The notes: generated by a model from the sequence alone, not told the origin. Positions 7,327-15,668 are shown, counted from the first letter of the stretch. The stretch is 22,685 bases of DNA from an uncultured Flavobacteriales bacterium (GCA_946478775.1 CAMLDR010000055.1:1-22685), one strand, 5' to 3'. Numbers and translations are program-made.

Positions 7327-7339
7327 TAAAAATTCAGTT

Positions 7340-7353
7340 TGTTAAATTTAACA
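7340..7353. promoter_or_regulatory. 14-bp palindrome in a divergent promoter region
   Basis: TGTTAAATTTAACA is a perfect palindrome in the 157-bp gap between the divergent cytochrome and cobalamin adenosyltransferase genes, just upstream of the cytochrome -7 element. It could be an operator. It is AT-rich, and one such palindrome in 22 kb is expected by chance. Confidence 0.3.
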
Positions 7354-7389
7354 GTTAGTAGTCTTATTAGAATTAATTAACTTTAAATC

Positions 7390-7941
7390 ATGAAAGTTTA
7401 CACCAAAAAAGGAGATAAAGGAACAACCGGTTTAATAGGCGGAACCCGGCTTCCAAAACATCATATCCGCATTGAAAGCTATGGAACGGTCGATGAACTG
7501 AACAGCTATATCGGCCTGCTTCGTGATCTCATTCAGGAAGAATCCAAATCTGCGGTTTTGATTGAAATCCAGGACCGTTTATTCACTATCGGATCTCATC
7601 TGGCTGCAGATCCCGTGAAGTCCAAAATGACATTACCGGAATTGTTCGAAAGCGATGTTACTTACCTGGAGAACCAGATCGACGAGATGGACAATGAATT
7701 ACCTCCTATGAAGTTTTTTGTGCTTCCCGGTGGAAATGTGATTGTTTCTCAATGTCATATTGCACGTTGCATTTGCAGAAGAGCTGAAAGATTGGTCTCT
7801 CACTTGAGTGAATCAGAGCCCGTAGAACCCTTAATCAGTGCGTATATGAACAGACTAAGCGACTACTTATTTGTGCTTTCCCGAAAACTGGCTCACGAAC
7901 TAAAAGCTACGGAGACTCCATGGAAGCCTAGAACTAATTGA
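7390..7941 (+). CDS. Cob(I)alamin adenosyltransferase, PduO type
   Basis: A 183-residue cytosolic enzyme that transfers the adenosyl group of ATP to cob(I)alamin, making adenosylcobalamin, the cofactor of enzymes such as methylmalonyl-CoA mutase. The family signature is complete: KKGDKGTTGLIGGTRLPKH (6-24) is the ATP-binding N terminus, YGTVDELNSYIG (31-42) follows, and the helix ARCICRRAERLV (125-136) carries the conserved RxAERxV arginines. LISAYMNRLSDYLFVLSRK (148-166) is the usual C-terminal helix. Length is normal for PduO/MMAB proteins. No cobalamin riboswitch is seen upstream and no other cobalamin gene lies nearby, so it probably serves salvage of imported corrinoid (inference). Confidence 0.96.
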   Translation: MKVYTKKGDKGTTGLIGGTRLPKHHIRIESYGTVDELNSYIGLLRDLIQEESKSAVLIEIQDRLFTIGSHLAADPVKSKMTLPELFESDVTYLENQIDEMDNELPPMKFFVLPGGNVIVSQCHIARCICRRAERLVSHLSESEPVEPLISAYMNRLSDYLFVLSRKLAHELKATETPWKPRTN

Positions 7942-7997
7942 TTATCAACACAATAAAAAGACGAGAAAAACTTTTTTTTTAATCCCAAAGAAAACAC

Positions 7998-8027
7998 TTG
8001 GATTTTTTTAGAATAAGATTATTTTTG
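7998..8027 (+). promoter_or_regulatory. Bacteroidota-type promoter for the DUF2795 gene
   Basis: TTG (7998-8000) and TATTTTTG (8020-8027) are separated by exactly 19 bp, a full match to the known TTG-N19-TAnnTTTG promoter of this phylum. Transcription should start near 8033, leaving a leader of about 20 bases before the ATG at 8055. This is the clearest promoter in the window. Confidence 0.8.
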
Positions 8028-8054
8028 CGCAAATAAACAACAATATACTAAGAC

Positions 8055-8276
8055 ATGTACTGGACATTAGAACTAGCATCCTACTTAGAAGACGCTCCCT
8101 GGCCTGCAACGAAAGACGAGTTGATTGATTATGCAATCAGAGCGGGTGCACCCTTAGAAGTAGTTGAAAATCTACAAGATTTAGAAGATGAGGGCGATGT
8201 ATATGAAAGCATTGAAGAAATTTGGCCGGATTACCCGTCTAAAGATGACTTCTTATTTAATGAAGATGAATATTAA
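8055..8276 (+). CDS. DUF2795 domain-containing protein
   Basis: A 73-residue, strongly acidic cytosolic protein. It matches a short, very well conserved Bacteroidota family assigned to DUF2795. The pattern YWTLELASYLEDAPWPATKD, then LIDYAIRAGAPLEVVENLQ, then EEIWPDYPSKDDF with a FNEDEY end, is nearly invariant in my recollection of the family. Its function is unknown; DUF2795 has a small helical fold. The gene has its own strong promoter and a strong terminator and is thus a single-gene transcript, which with its conservation suggests steady, high expression and a core cellular role (inference). Confidence 0.92.
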   Translation: MYWTLELASYLEDAPWPATKDELIDYAIRAGAPLEVVENLQDLEDEGDVYESIEEIWPDYPSKDDFLFNEDEY

Positions 8277-8286
8277 TTCATAAAAT

Positions 8287-8315
8287 AAAAAGGTCCTCAA
8301 ACGAGGGCCTTTTTT
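8287..8315 (+). terminator. Rho-independent terminator after the DUF2795 gene
   Basis: AAAAAGGTCCTC and GAGGGCCTTTTT form a 12-bp stem (one T-G pair) with the loop AAAC, followed by a T run. It starts 10 bp past the stop codon. Confidence 0.93.
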
Positions 8316-8390
8316 ATGCTTATAACCCTCATCTAAACTCACCTTTTCCCTTCAATGAAGTGAATTAACCATTATTTAACACCGGGAAAT

Positions 8391-8421
8391 TTGTCCGGGA
8401 CTTCACTCTGACTTAGTTTTA
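8391..8421 (+). promoter_or_regulatory. Candidate promoter for the His-rich protein gene
   Basis: TTG (8391-8393), then 20 bp, then TAGTTTTA (8414-8421), one base off TAnnTTTG. The ATG at 8426 follows almost at once, so the transcript would be near-leaderless; this lowers confidence. Confidence 0.35.
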
Positions 8422-8425
8422 CACT

Positions 8426-8842
8426 ATGAAAGGTTTGCTTATTGGATTTTTTCAGGTTTTGTGTTTCCTCCAGGTTTTTGGTGCGAACCAGCTGAATCCC
8501 CATTTAAGTGATCAATCAAAACCCTCTTACCTTTCTCATCATTCAAATACAGAGCACACTCATTTTGTGGTCAAACACCACCAATCAAGCTCTTCCATTC
8601 ATTCCGATTCTTCCGTCCCTTTTGAAGATACTGAAGGGATCTTTGAAAACATAGAAGAAGAAACGGAAGATTTTTCCTCCGGAAAACACCTTCTTAATAA
8701 TCTGTTCTTTGCTGGTATACCAGTAGACCAATCGCTCGATTATCTCTACGGAACTACCAAAAACAGTGCGCTGTTCTGTCAGCAGTTGTCTTTTATTCCA
8801 GCTAACAAAAGACACGTCGTTTTCCAGGTATTCAGAATATAG
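8426..8842 (+). CDS. Histidine-rich small exported protein, unknown function
   Basis: I do not recognise this 138-residue protein. Residues 1-20 look like a signal peptide (LLIGFFQVLCFLQVFGA). The next segment is rich in His and Ser: eight His between residues 26 and 59 (26, 38, 39, 44, 46, 51, 52, 59), including HTH and HH pairs. An acidic stretch follows (EDTEGIFENIEEETED, about 67-82). The C-terminal part (88-138) is ordinary, with a single Cys118. Such His clusters often bind metal ions in the envelope, but that is inference. The gene lies 171 bp ahead of the RND efflux operon on the same strand, with a small hairpin between, so it may be the operon's first gene or a separate one. Amino-acid use looks like a real protein rather than a chance frame. 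Confidence 0.6.
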   Translation: MKGLLIGFFQVLCFLQVFGANQLNPHLSDQSKPSYLSHHSNTEHTHFVVKHHQSSSSIHSDSSVPFEDTEGIFENIEEETEDFSSGKHLLNNLFFAGIPVDQSLDYLYGTTKNSALFCQQLSFIPANKRHVVFQVFRI

Positions 8843-8850
8843 GATCCCGA

Positions 8851-8869
8851 AGACAACGATCCATTGTCT
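8851..8869 (+). terminator. Weak hairpin after the His-rich gene
   Basis: AGACAA and TTGTCT pair around CGATCCA, 9 bp past the stop codon at 8842. There is no T run, so it is a poor terminator; it could instead be a processing or attenuation hairpin ahead of the RND operon. Confidence 0.3.
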
Positions 8870-8975
8870 CCAATAAATTCATTTCCTCTGATTGACTGAA
8901 AGCAAATTACAGCAATCCTTCGCGGGAAAAAATCTCCGGATCTGAACATCCAAAAAACAGTTTACACAAAACATT

Positions 8976-8989
8976 CCGATTGCTATCGG
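8976..8989. repeat. CCGAT...ATCGG palindromic repeat, upstream of the RND operon
   Basis: CCGATTGCTATCGG followed by GACGG. It belongs to the same sequence family as the palindromes at 20789-20800 and 20818-20829, one of which also borders ATCGGGACGG when read on the other strand. It lies 24 bp before the adaptor ATG. Confidence 0.45.
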
Positions 8990-9013
8990 GACGGGTTTAA
9001 AAACACGATTATT

Positions 9014-10096
9014 ATGAAGAGAGTTCTCATTCTCATGAGCCTGGTTGTTGCCGTATGCATTACAGGCTGCGGTCCAGAAGCCGAAAAAAAGGAAAAAATA
9101 GGTGCGCTTTCGGTTACAAGTCCCTTAATGAAAGACACCACCATTATACAGGATTATGTATGCCAGATACACGCTATTCAGCATATTGAAATCAGGGCAT
9201 TGGAAAAGGGTTATTTGCAAAATATTTTCGTTGACGAAGGTCAACTGGTGAAAAAAGGCCAGCTGATGTTCCGGATCATGCCCATGATGTATGAAGCGGA
9301 AATGCAAAAAGCACAAGCTGAAGCCAACTTCGCGAAAACCGAATACCTGAATGCCAAAATGCTCGCAGACAGCAACATCATTTCCAAAAATCAATTAGCA
9401 CTCGTTAGAGCAAAATACGACAAAGCAAAAGCAGAATTATCGCTTTCACAGGTCCGGCTGGGCTTCACCGAGATCAAGGCTCCATTCGACGGGATCATGG
9501 ACCGCTTCCAGGTACGTTTGGGAAGTTTGATAGATGAAGGAGATTTGTTGACAACACTATCCGACAACAGCAAACTATGGGTTTATTTCAACGTGCCGGA
9601 AGCTCAATACCTGAATTTCAAAACCGTGGACCAGGAAGACAATCGGAAGAATGTTCGTCTTTTAATGGCAAATAATGAAATCTATGAATACCCGGGAGTG
9701 GTGGAAACCATTGAAGCAGATTTTAACAACGAAACAGGTAACATCGCTTTTCGTGCTACATTCCCTAATCCAAAAGCACTTTTGAGACACGGTGAGACCG
9801 GAAGTATTCAAATGGTAGTACCATTGAAAAAAGCACTGATCATTCCTCAGAAGGCCACTTTTGAGATTCTGGAAAAAAAATACGTATTTGTTGTTGACAA
9901 AGACAATGTGGTGCATTCCAGGGAGATCGTAATCCGTTCGGAAATGCCGGATCTGTATGTTTTGAAAAGCGGATTAAAAACCGATGAACGTATTCTGCTG
10001 GAAGGAATCCGGAAGGTGCGAGATGGCGATCAAATCACTTACAAATACCAGGAACCAAATTCAGTGATTTCTAACCTGAAAGTTTACACCGAGTAA
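9014..10096 (+). CDS. RND efflux periplasmic adaptor lipoprotein
   Basis: A 360-residue membrane-fusion protein that joins the RND pump to the outer-membrane channel. It is a lipoprotein: the signal ends ITGC with Cys19, then a charged linker. The lipoyl half-motifs are VEIRALEKGYLQNIFVDEGQ-like (here IEIRALEKGYLQ, about 57-68, then VDEGQLVKKGQLMFRI) and FTEIKAPFDGIMDRF (about 151-165). Between them lies an alpha-helical hairpin of heptad character (YEAEMQKAQAEANFAKTEY; ALVRAKYDKAKAELSLSQV). Beta-barrel and membrane-proximal domains follow to the C terminus (LLEGIRKVRDGDQI). Length is normal for AcrA/MexA-type adaptors. The pump gene starts 23 bp downstream. Confidence 0.95.
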   Translation: MKRVLILMSLVVAVCITGCGPEAEKKEKIGALSVTSPLMKDTTIIQDYVCQIHAIQHIEIRALEKGYLQNIFVDEGQLVKKGQLMFRIMPMMYEAEMQKAQAEANFAKTEYLNAKMLADSNIISKNQLALVRAKYDKAKAELSLSQVRLGFTEIKAPFDGIMDRFQVRLGSLIDEGDLLTTLSDNSKLWVYFNVPEAQYLNFKTVDQEDNRKNVRLLMANNEIYEYPGVVETIEADFNNETGNIAFRATFPNPKALLRHGETGSIQMVVPLKKALIIPQKATFEILEKKYVFVVDKDNVVHSREIVIRSEMPDLYVLKSGLKTDERILLEGIRKVRDGDQITYKYQEPNSVISNLKVYTE

Positions 10097-10119
10097 TTCC
10101 ATTTTAATCCAGTCAGATC

Positions 10120-13100
10120 ATGTTTAACAAATTCATACAGAGACCTGTTTTAGCTATTGTGCTTTCATTGGTCATCATCTTCATGGGTATACTCGCTATC
10201 AGCGGATTATCCACCTCGCAGTTTCCTGAAATCGCTCCACCCACTGTTATCGTTAGAGCCTCTTATCCGGGTGCAAGTGCAAAAGTATTGACCGAGTCCG
10301 TTCTGATTCCCCTCGAGCAAGCCGTAAATGGTGTTCCCGGGATGAAATACATGACTTCCGATGCAACGAGTGCCGGGGAAGCGAACATTCAAATCGTATT
10401 CAACCTGGGTACAGATCCGGATCAGGCACTTGTCCAGGTAAATACCCGCATTGCCCAGGTCTTGAATCGTCTACCGGTCCTGGTGCAGCGGGAAGGAGTG
10501 GTCGTAAACCGGATCATGCCAAGTATGTTGATGTATGTCAACTTGTACAGCAAAGATCCAAAAGCCGATATGAAATTCATTTTCAACGTTGCGGGGGTAA
10601 ATATGATCCCGGAATTGCAGCGTATTAATGGAATCGGCCAGGCAAGTATTTTGGGAAGCCGACAATATGCCATGCGGATCTGGCTGAAACCGGACCGGAT
10701 GCGGGCTTATAATATTTCAACCGACGAGATCATGGAAGCACTCAACTCACAAAGTGTCATCGGTTCTCCGGGACGTATCGGCAGAAGTGACGGGAAGCGC
10801 GCAGAAGCATTGGAATATGTATTGACCTACAAAGGACGTTTCAATGAAGCAGATGAATATAAAAATGTCATCATCCGTTCAAATCCGGAAGGAGAAATTC
10901 TTCGCCTGAAAGATGTGGCGGAAGTGGAGCTAGGAAGTGAGTATTACGATATTTATTCCAACAAAGATGAATATCCTTCGGCTGCAATCGTATTGAAACA
11001 AACTTACGGAAGTAATGCAACCGAAGTCATCGAACGGGTAAAAGAGAAACTGGAAGAATTGAAAAAGACTTCTTTCCCTCCGGGAATGGAATACGAAATC
11101 AGTTATGACGTTTCGAACTTCCTGGATGCATCTGTGGAAAAAGTAGTTCATACCCTTGGAGAAGCATTCATTCTCGTTGCTTTGGTAGTTTTCCTATTCC
11201 TCGGCGACTTCCGTTCTACCCTGATCCCAACAATCGCCGTTCCGGTTTCCCTGATCGGTGCATTTATGTTCATGCAGCTATTCGGATTAACGATCAACCT
11301 GATCACTTTATTTGCGTTGGTTTTGGCAATCGGTATTGTGGTGGATGATGCCATAGTCGTCGTGGAGGCCGTTCATGCCAAGATGGAAGAAGAAAACCTT
11401 TCGCCTTATCATGCGGTCAAAAAAGTATTAAAAGAAATCAGCGGTGCCGTTATTGCAATTACCTTATTGATGACCGCAGTATTCATTCCGGTTGCATTCA
11501 TGACAGGTCCGGTAGGGATTTTCTACCGGCAGTTCGCAATTACCATGGCAACTTCCATTGTACTTTCAGGATTGGTTGCCCTCACACTGACACCGGTTCT
11601 TTGTGCGATGCTATTGAAAAACAATCACGGAAAAGCAAGAAAAAGAACGCCCATCAATCGGTTCCTGGATTGGTTCAACCGCGGATTTGAGAAATTGACC
11701 GGACGCTACGTCGGGTTGTTAACCCGTATTGTAAACCGGAGACTTGTCACGTTCGTCATCTTACTTGCATTTGGTCTTGGAATTTTCGGATTGAGCCAGA
11801 AATTACCTTCCGGTTTCATTCCAAGTGAAGACCAGGGAATGATCTATGCAATTATTCAGACCCCGCCTGGATCAACACTGGAAAGAACCAACGATATTGC
11901 CCGTAAACTGCAGGGAATTGCAGAAAAAGTGTCTGGTATTAAATCCGTTTCTGCTTTGGCAGGTTACGAGGTATTAACAGAAGGTCGCGGTTCCAACGCC
12001 GGAACCTGTTTGATCAACCTGGATCCATGGTCGGAAAGAAAGCACAACGTACAGGAGATCATTTACGAGCTGGAAGAAAAAGCCAAAGTAATCCCGGGAG
12101 CAACGATTGAGTTCTTTGATCCGCCGGCAGTTCCGGGTTACGGTGCAGCGGGAGGTTTTTCCCTTCAATTACTCGACAAGACCAATACGGGTGATTACCT
12201 GGAACTGGAGCGGGTGAATACGGAATTCATGAATGCACTGCGCAAACGGAAAGAGATCACCGGTTTGTTCACATTCTACAGTGCTAACTATCCGCAATAC
12301 GAACTTCAGATCAACAATGATCTGGCGATGCAGAAAGGAGTTTCAATCGGGAATGCCATGAATACACTCTCCATTTTGATAGGAAGTACCTACGAATTGG
12401 GTTTCATCAAGTACCAGCGTTTCTTCAAAGTATTTGTCCAGGCATCACCCGAATACAGGAGACTTCCGGAAGACATTATGAAGTTGTATGTAAAAAACGA
12501 TCGGGGCGAGATGGTTCCATTCTCCGCATTCATGAAAATTGTGAAGTCACAGGGAGCAAATGAGATCAACCGCTACAATATGTACACCACTGCTTCTATT
12601 CGCGGGTCCGCAGCAAAAGGGTACAGCAGCGGTGAAGCGATTAAAGCTGCACAGGAGGTTGCCAAATCTACCTTACCCAGAGGGTATGACATTGATTGGG
12701 GAGGACTTTCCAAAGACGAAGTGATGCGTGGAAATGAGGCATTATACATTTTCATTGTCGTATTGATATTTGTATACTTTGTATTGGCAGCACAGTATGA
12801 GAGTTTCATTATTCCTTTAGCCGTAATCCTGTCTCTTCCAGCCGGTATTTTCGGATCTTTTTTCCTGCTTCAGATCATGGGATTGGAAAACAACATTTAC
12901 GCACAGGTAGGATTGGTGATGCTCGTGGGGCTTCTCGGTAAAAATGCCGTATTGATCGTAGAGTTCGCCATGCAAAAGCACCACGAGGGCGCTACTGTTC
13001 TTGAAGCCGCCATTGAAGGTGCAAAAGTACGTTTCCGTCCCATCTTAATGACATCATTTGCATTCATTGCCGGACTGATCCCATTGGTTATTGCAACCGG

Positions 13101-13329
13101 TCCGGGAGCTATCGGCAACAGAACGATCGGTGCCTGTGCACTGGGAGGAATGCTTTTCGGTACTATTTTCGGAGTAATCATTATTCCAGGACTGTACTAC
13201 ATTTTCGGCACGCTTGCAGATGGCCGCAAACTGATCCGGAATGAAGATGACAGTTCATTAACCGAAGACTTTGTTCATGCAATCGACCATTTTCCAACAA
13301 CAGATGAAACTGAAAACAATGCGCACTAA
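10120..13329 (+). CDS. RND efflux pump, HAE-1 (AcrB-like) inner-membrane permease
   Basis: A 1069-residue proton-driven transporter of the hydrophobe/amphiphile efflux class, the engine of the tripartite pump. It opens with the family N terminus MFNKFIQRPVLAIVLSLVII (TM1) and then TSQFPEIAPPTVIVRASYPGA. The proton-relay aspartates are D409 and D410 in IGIVVDDAIVVVEAV (TM4), equivalent to D407/D408 of AcrB, and K941 in GLLGKNAVLIVEFA (TM10) matches AcrB K940. Two large periplasmic loops and twelve membrane segments fit the usual plan, and length is close to AcrB (1049). The absence of the charged TM4 motif of metal pumps points to drug, detergent or lipid-like substrates (inference). Its end overlaps the start of the outer-membrane factor gene, indicating a tight operon. 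Confidence 0.97.
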   Translation: MFNKFIQRPVLAIVLSLVIIFMGILAISGLSTSQFPEIAPPTVIVRASYPGASAKVLTESVLIPLEQAVNGVPGMKYMTSDATSAGEANIQIVFNLGTDPDQALVQVNTRIAQVLNRLPVLVQREGVVVNRIMPSMLMYVNLYSKDPKADMKFIFNVAGVNMIPELQRINGIGQASILGSRQYAMRIWLKPDRMRAYNISTDEIMEALNSQSVIGSPGRIGRSDGKRAEALEYVLTYKGRFNEADEYKNVIIRSNPEGEILRLKDVAEVELGSEYYDIYSNKDEYPSAAIVLKQTYGSNATEVIERVKEKLEELKKTSFPPGMEYEISYDVSNFLDASVEKVVHTLGEAFILVALVVFLFLGDFRSTLIPTIAVPVSLIGAFMFMQLFGLTINLITLFALVLAIGIVVDDAIVVVEAVHAKMEEENLSPYHAVKKVLKEISGAVIAITLLMTAVFIPVAFMTGPVGIFYRQFAITMATSIVLSGLVALTLTPVLCAMLLKNNHGKARKRTPINRFLDWFNRGFEKLTGRYVGLLTRIVNRRLVTFVILLAFGLGIFGLSQKLPSGFIPSEDQGMIYAIIQTPPGSTLERTNDIARKLQGIAEKVSGIKSVSALAGYEVLTEGRGSNAGTCLINLDPWSERKHNVQEIIYELEEKAKVIPGATIEFFDPPAVPGYGAAGGFSLQLLDKTNTGDYLELERVNTEFMNALRKRKEITGLFTFYSANYPQYELQINNDLAMQKGVSIGNAMNTLSILIGSTYELGFIKYQRFFKVFVQASPEYRRLPEDIMKLYVKNDRGEMVPFSAFMKIVKSQGANEINRYNMYTTASIRGSAAKGYSSGEAIKAAQEVAKSTLPRGYDIDWGGLSKDEVMRGNEALYIFIVVLIFVYFVLAAQYESFIIPLAVILSLPAGIFGSFFLLQIMGLENNIYAQVGLVMLVGLLGKNAVLIVEFAMQKHHEGATVLEAAIEGAKVRFRPILMTSFAFIAGLIPLVIATGPGAIGNRTIGACALGGMLFGTIFGVIIIPGLYYIFGTLADGRKLIRNEDDSSLTEDFVHAIDHFPTTDETENNAH

Positions 13330-14755
13330 TAATAGAATCGGGATCTGGGTCATAGTCGCCACACTGGCACTGACCATCACCGCTTGCAAAAGCCTGAAAA
13401 TGAATCCCAAGACGGAAAACAGGTATACTCCTGAAGCATACCAAAGCTCAAAAGACACAACGAATACTGCTGATATCAAGTGGAAGGACTTTTTCAAGGA
13501 CCAATACCTCGTAGCTCTGATCGATACCGCTCTTAAAAACAACCAGGAGTTGAATATCACGATGCAGGAAATCAACGTCGCAAAAGCTGAAGTAAGAGCC
13601 AAAAAAGGGGAATACCTTCCTTCTGCCGGAGTTGGACTTGGAGCCGGAGTAGAAAAAGTGGGCGAATATACCCGCGACGGTGCAGTGGAGAAAAACTTGC
13701 CTATACATGACGGAAAAGGGTTTCCCGAGCCACTTGGAAACTTTACGGTTGGCCTGAATGCTTCCTGGGAAATTGACATCTGGCGTAAACTGCGAAACGG
13801 CAGGGATGCAGCTTCATCCCGCTACCTGGGAACCGTTGAAGGAAAAAACTTCATGGTGACGAACCTGGTTGCTGAAATCTCCGAATCGTATTACGAACTA
13901 ATGGCTTACGACAATAAACTGCTGATCCTGCAGCAGAACTTAGAAATCCAGAAAAATGCACTGGAAATCGTGAAAATGCAGAAAACAGCAGGTGAAGTTA
14001 CCGAATTGGCAGTGAAAAAGTTCGAAGCAGAAGTTTACAAGAACCAAAGTCATTTGTTTTACCTGAAGCAGCAGATCATAGAGGCCGAAAACAGGATCAA
14101 CTTCCTGGTCGGACGTTTCCCTCAGCCTGTACAACGCAATTCAGCAGCATTTCAGCAAATGGTCCCGGATACGATTTACACAGGCATTCCTTCACAACTG
14201 CTGCAAAATCGTCCGGATATCCGGCGGGCAGAACTGGAACTGAAGGCATCCAAACTGGATATCAAAGTTGCACGCGCAAACTTCTACCCTTCCCTGCGCA
14301 TTACTGCCGGAATTGGTTACCAGGCTTTCAACGTGAAGTACCTCATCACTTCACCTCAATCCCTGCTTTACAATATTGCAGGTGATCTGGTTGCTCCGCT
14401 GATCAACCGGAATGCACTGAAAGCAAAATACGCTTCAGCAAATGCGAAACAAATCCAGGCTGTTTACACTTACGAACAAACGATCCTGAAATCTTATATA
14501 GAAGTGGTGAATCGCGTTTCGAAAGTCCAAAACCTGAAGAACAGTTACGACCTGAAACAGAAACAGGTGGACGCACTTACTCAATCCGTTTCGATCTCCG
14601 GCAACTTATTTAAATCGGCAAAGGCAGATTACATGGAAGTTCTGATGACACAGCGTGATGCGATTGAAGCCAAATTTGACCTGATTGAGATCAAGCAGGA
14701 ACAGCTTTACAACATGGTAAGTGTTTACCAGTCTTTGGGCGGTGGATGGAGGTGA
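13319..14755 (+). CDS. RND outer-membrane factor lipoprotein, OprM/NodT type
   Basis: A 478-residue outer-membrane channel completing the tripartite pump. Residues 1-22 form a lipoprotein signal with lipobox ITAC (Cys23), unlike the signal-peptidase-I type TolC gene at the left end of the window. Two TolC-like halves are visible, with LIDTALKNNQELNITMQEINVAKAE near the N terminus and the second-half signature LLQNRPDIRRAELELKASK (about 295-313) followed by VARANFYPSLRI. The frame is open upstream. ATG 13319 gives an 11-bp overlap with the pump gene; ATG 13304 (five residues longer, MKLKT) is equally possible. No extra regulator is linked to this three-gene operon. Two hairpins lie after its stop. 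Confidence 0.94.
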   Translation: MRTNNRIGIWVIVATLALTITACKSLKMNPKTENRYTPEAYQSSKDTTNTADIKWKDFFKDQYLVALIDTALKNNQELNITMQEINVAKAEVRAKKGEYLPSAGVGLGAGVEKVGEYTRDGAVEKNLPIHDGKGFPEPLGNFTVGLNASWEIDIWRKLRNGRDAASSRYLGTVEGKNFMVTNLVAEISESYYELMAYDNKLLILQQNLEIQKNALEIVKMQKTAGEVTELAVKKFEAEVYKNQSHLFYLKQQIIEAENRINFLVGRFPQPVQRNSAAFQQMVPDTIYTGIPSQLLQNRPDIRRAELELKASKLDIKVARANFYPSLRITAGIGYQAFNVKYLITSPQSLLYNIAGDLVAPLINRNALKAKYASANAKQIQAVYTYEQTILKSYIEVVNRVSKVQNLKNSYDLKQKQVDALTQSVSISGNLFKSAKADYMEVLMTQRDAIEAKFDLIEIKQEQLYNMVSVYQSLGGGWR

Positions 14756-14794
14756 ATTTAAGATCCATTGCACGAAGAAATCTTAATAGAGAAA

Positions 14795-14816
14795 CCCGTC
14801 CTCACATCAAGACGGG
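14795..14816 (+). terminator. Hairpin after the efflux operon
   Basis: CCCGTC (14795-14800) pairs with GACGGG (14811-14816) around a 10-base loop, with AGAG/CTCT able to extend the stem past an AAA bulge. There is no T run. It lies 40 bp past the stop of the outer-membrane factor gene. Confidence 0.4.
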
Positions 14817-14828
14817 CTCTGGTTACAT

Positions 14829-14865
14829 CAAATCCCCTTCCAGTAGCGTACTTGAAGGGGATTTG
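14829..14865. terminator. Long hairpin between convergent genes
   Basis: CAAATCCCCTTC and GAAGGGGATTTG form a perfect 12-bp stem. Inside it, one C/T mismatch separates it from a further 4-bp stem AGTA/TACT with the triloop GCG. The element is near-symmetric, sits between the efflux operon (plus) and the exported-protein gene (minus), and can serve both strands although true T runs are short. Confidence 0.65.
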
Positions 14866-14881
14866 TAATTTATAGGGTTAT

Positions 14882-15382
14882 TTAAAACGATTCGCCCTCT
14901 GCTTTCTTCACCGAATTGAATTCAATCAAAGTGGTAAATGCTTTTTTCAACCTTTCTACCAAAGCCTGATCAGGAGTGAAATTGAAAGGTGCAGAATAGT
15001 CCTCATAATTCGGACCGCTAATTGAAATATACTCTGGAAAAGATGTAGTTTTCGCTTCATCGTCACATAGTGTAGAAACGATACCTTTACCTGAAACAAA
15101 AACATCAGTAGCGTACTCTGAACTCATTCCTGTTACTTTATTCAGGTCAATCGTTGTTACACAGTAAACAAATGCTTTCCATTCTTTTTTATAAACGAAT
15201 TTTCCATTACTATAAGAGACAAATTCCCGGCCTAATCCCAAATTTTCCTTCATCTTCCCAGCAATCCAATCCATCGTTTCTTGCTTGGTTGGTTTTTTTT
15301 CTTTTGCGGGCGTTGGTTTTTGTGCAAAAGCAGTTACACTCAAAGCTAAGCAAAGGGTAACCATCAAAAAATTTTTCATCAC
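14882..15382 (-). CDS. Exported protein of unknown function
   Basis: I do not recognise a family for this 166-residue protein. Residues 1-21 are a signal peptide (MMKNFLMVTLCLALSVTAFA then Q), with a second ATG one codon on that may be the true start. A Lys/Pro-rich linker (KPTPAKEKKPTKQE) follows. The mature part has a helical segment TMDWIAGKMKENLGLG and then strands such as GKFVYKKEWKAFVYCVTTIDLNKVTGM. There are two Cys (C94 region and C126 region) and no catalytic motif. The strand pattern and the TMDWIAGKM opening resemble small periplasmic proteins common in Flavobacteriales, but I can name none. It stands alone between the efflux operon and a 340-bp gap. Confidence 0.7.
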   Translation of the reverse strand: MMKNFLMVTLCLALSVTAFAQKPTPAKEKKPTKQETMDWIAGKMKENLGLGREFVSYSNGKFVYKKEWKAFVYCVTTIDLNKVTGMSSEYATDVFVSGKGIVSTLCDDEAKTTSFPEYISISGPNYEDYSAPFNFTPDQALVERLKKAFTTLIEFNSVKKAEGESF

Positions 15383-15668
15383 TTTTTAAATTTAATTTTC
15401 ACCTACTCTAATCGGGTTTCGGTATTCCCGTTTTGTGTTTAATTCATGGTAAAATTAGGTCGCCAGGAGCATTCTTTTTCTTCTTTCACGCCCTTAAAAA
15501 CAACTGGATTCATATCTGTAAATACCCGCATCTAAACCCATATTGATTAACAGTCGTTTACATTTTAATCGATTGATAAGTGTTTTAAAAAATCCATTTA
15601 ACCAAAACCCGTTAAGACCCTGACTAACATTCAAATGTCTTTTCACCGCTAACAATCGGTTTGCGGAA
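15383..15668. other. Gene-free AT-rich stretch
   Basis: No plausible coding sequence. It must hold the promoter of the exported-protein gene ending at 15382, but no TAnnTTTG element is evident. It contains one copy of a 17-bp direct repeat (15570-15586). The remainder shows nothing I can identify. Confidence 0.5.
15570..15586 (+). repeat. 17-bp direct repeat, copy 1 (downstream of the adhesin gene)
   Basis: CGATTGATAAGTGTTTT, identical to 19234-19250 and in the same orientation. The two copies bracket the 15722-19090 adhesin gene. Confidence 0.7.

Noticed and set aside
7955..7976. AAAAAG...CTTTTT as terminator of the cobalamin adenosyltransferase gene
   Set aside because: The stem is 6 bp and nearly all A-T, with A-rich sequence around it; pairing is too weak to support.
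13258..13779. 173-codon minus-strand frame over the pump/outer-membrane factor junction
   Set aside because: It is antisense to two well-supported genes and shows low-complexity Ser/Phe content typical of shadow frames.
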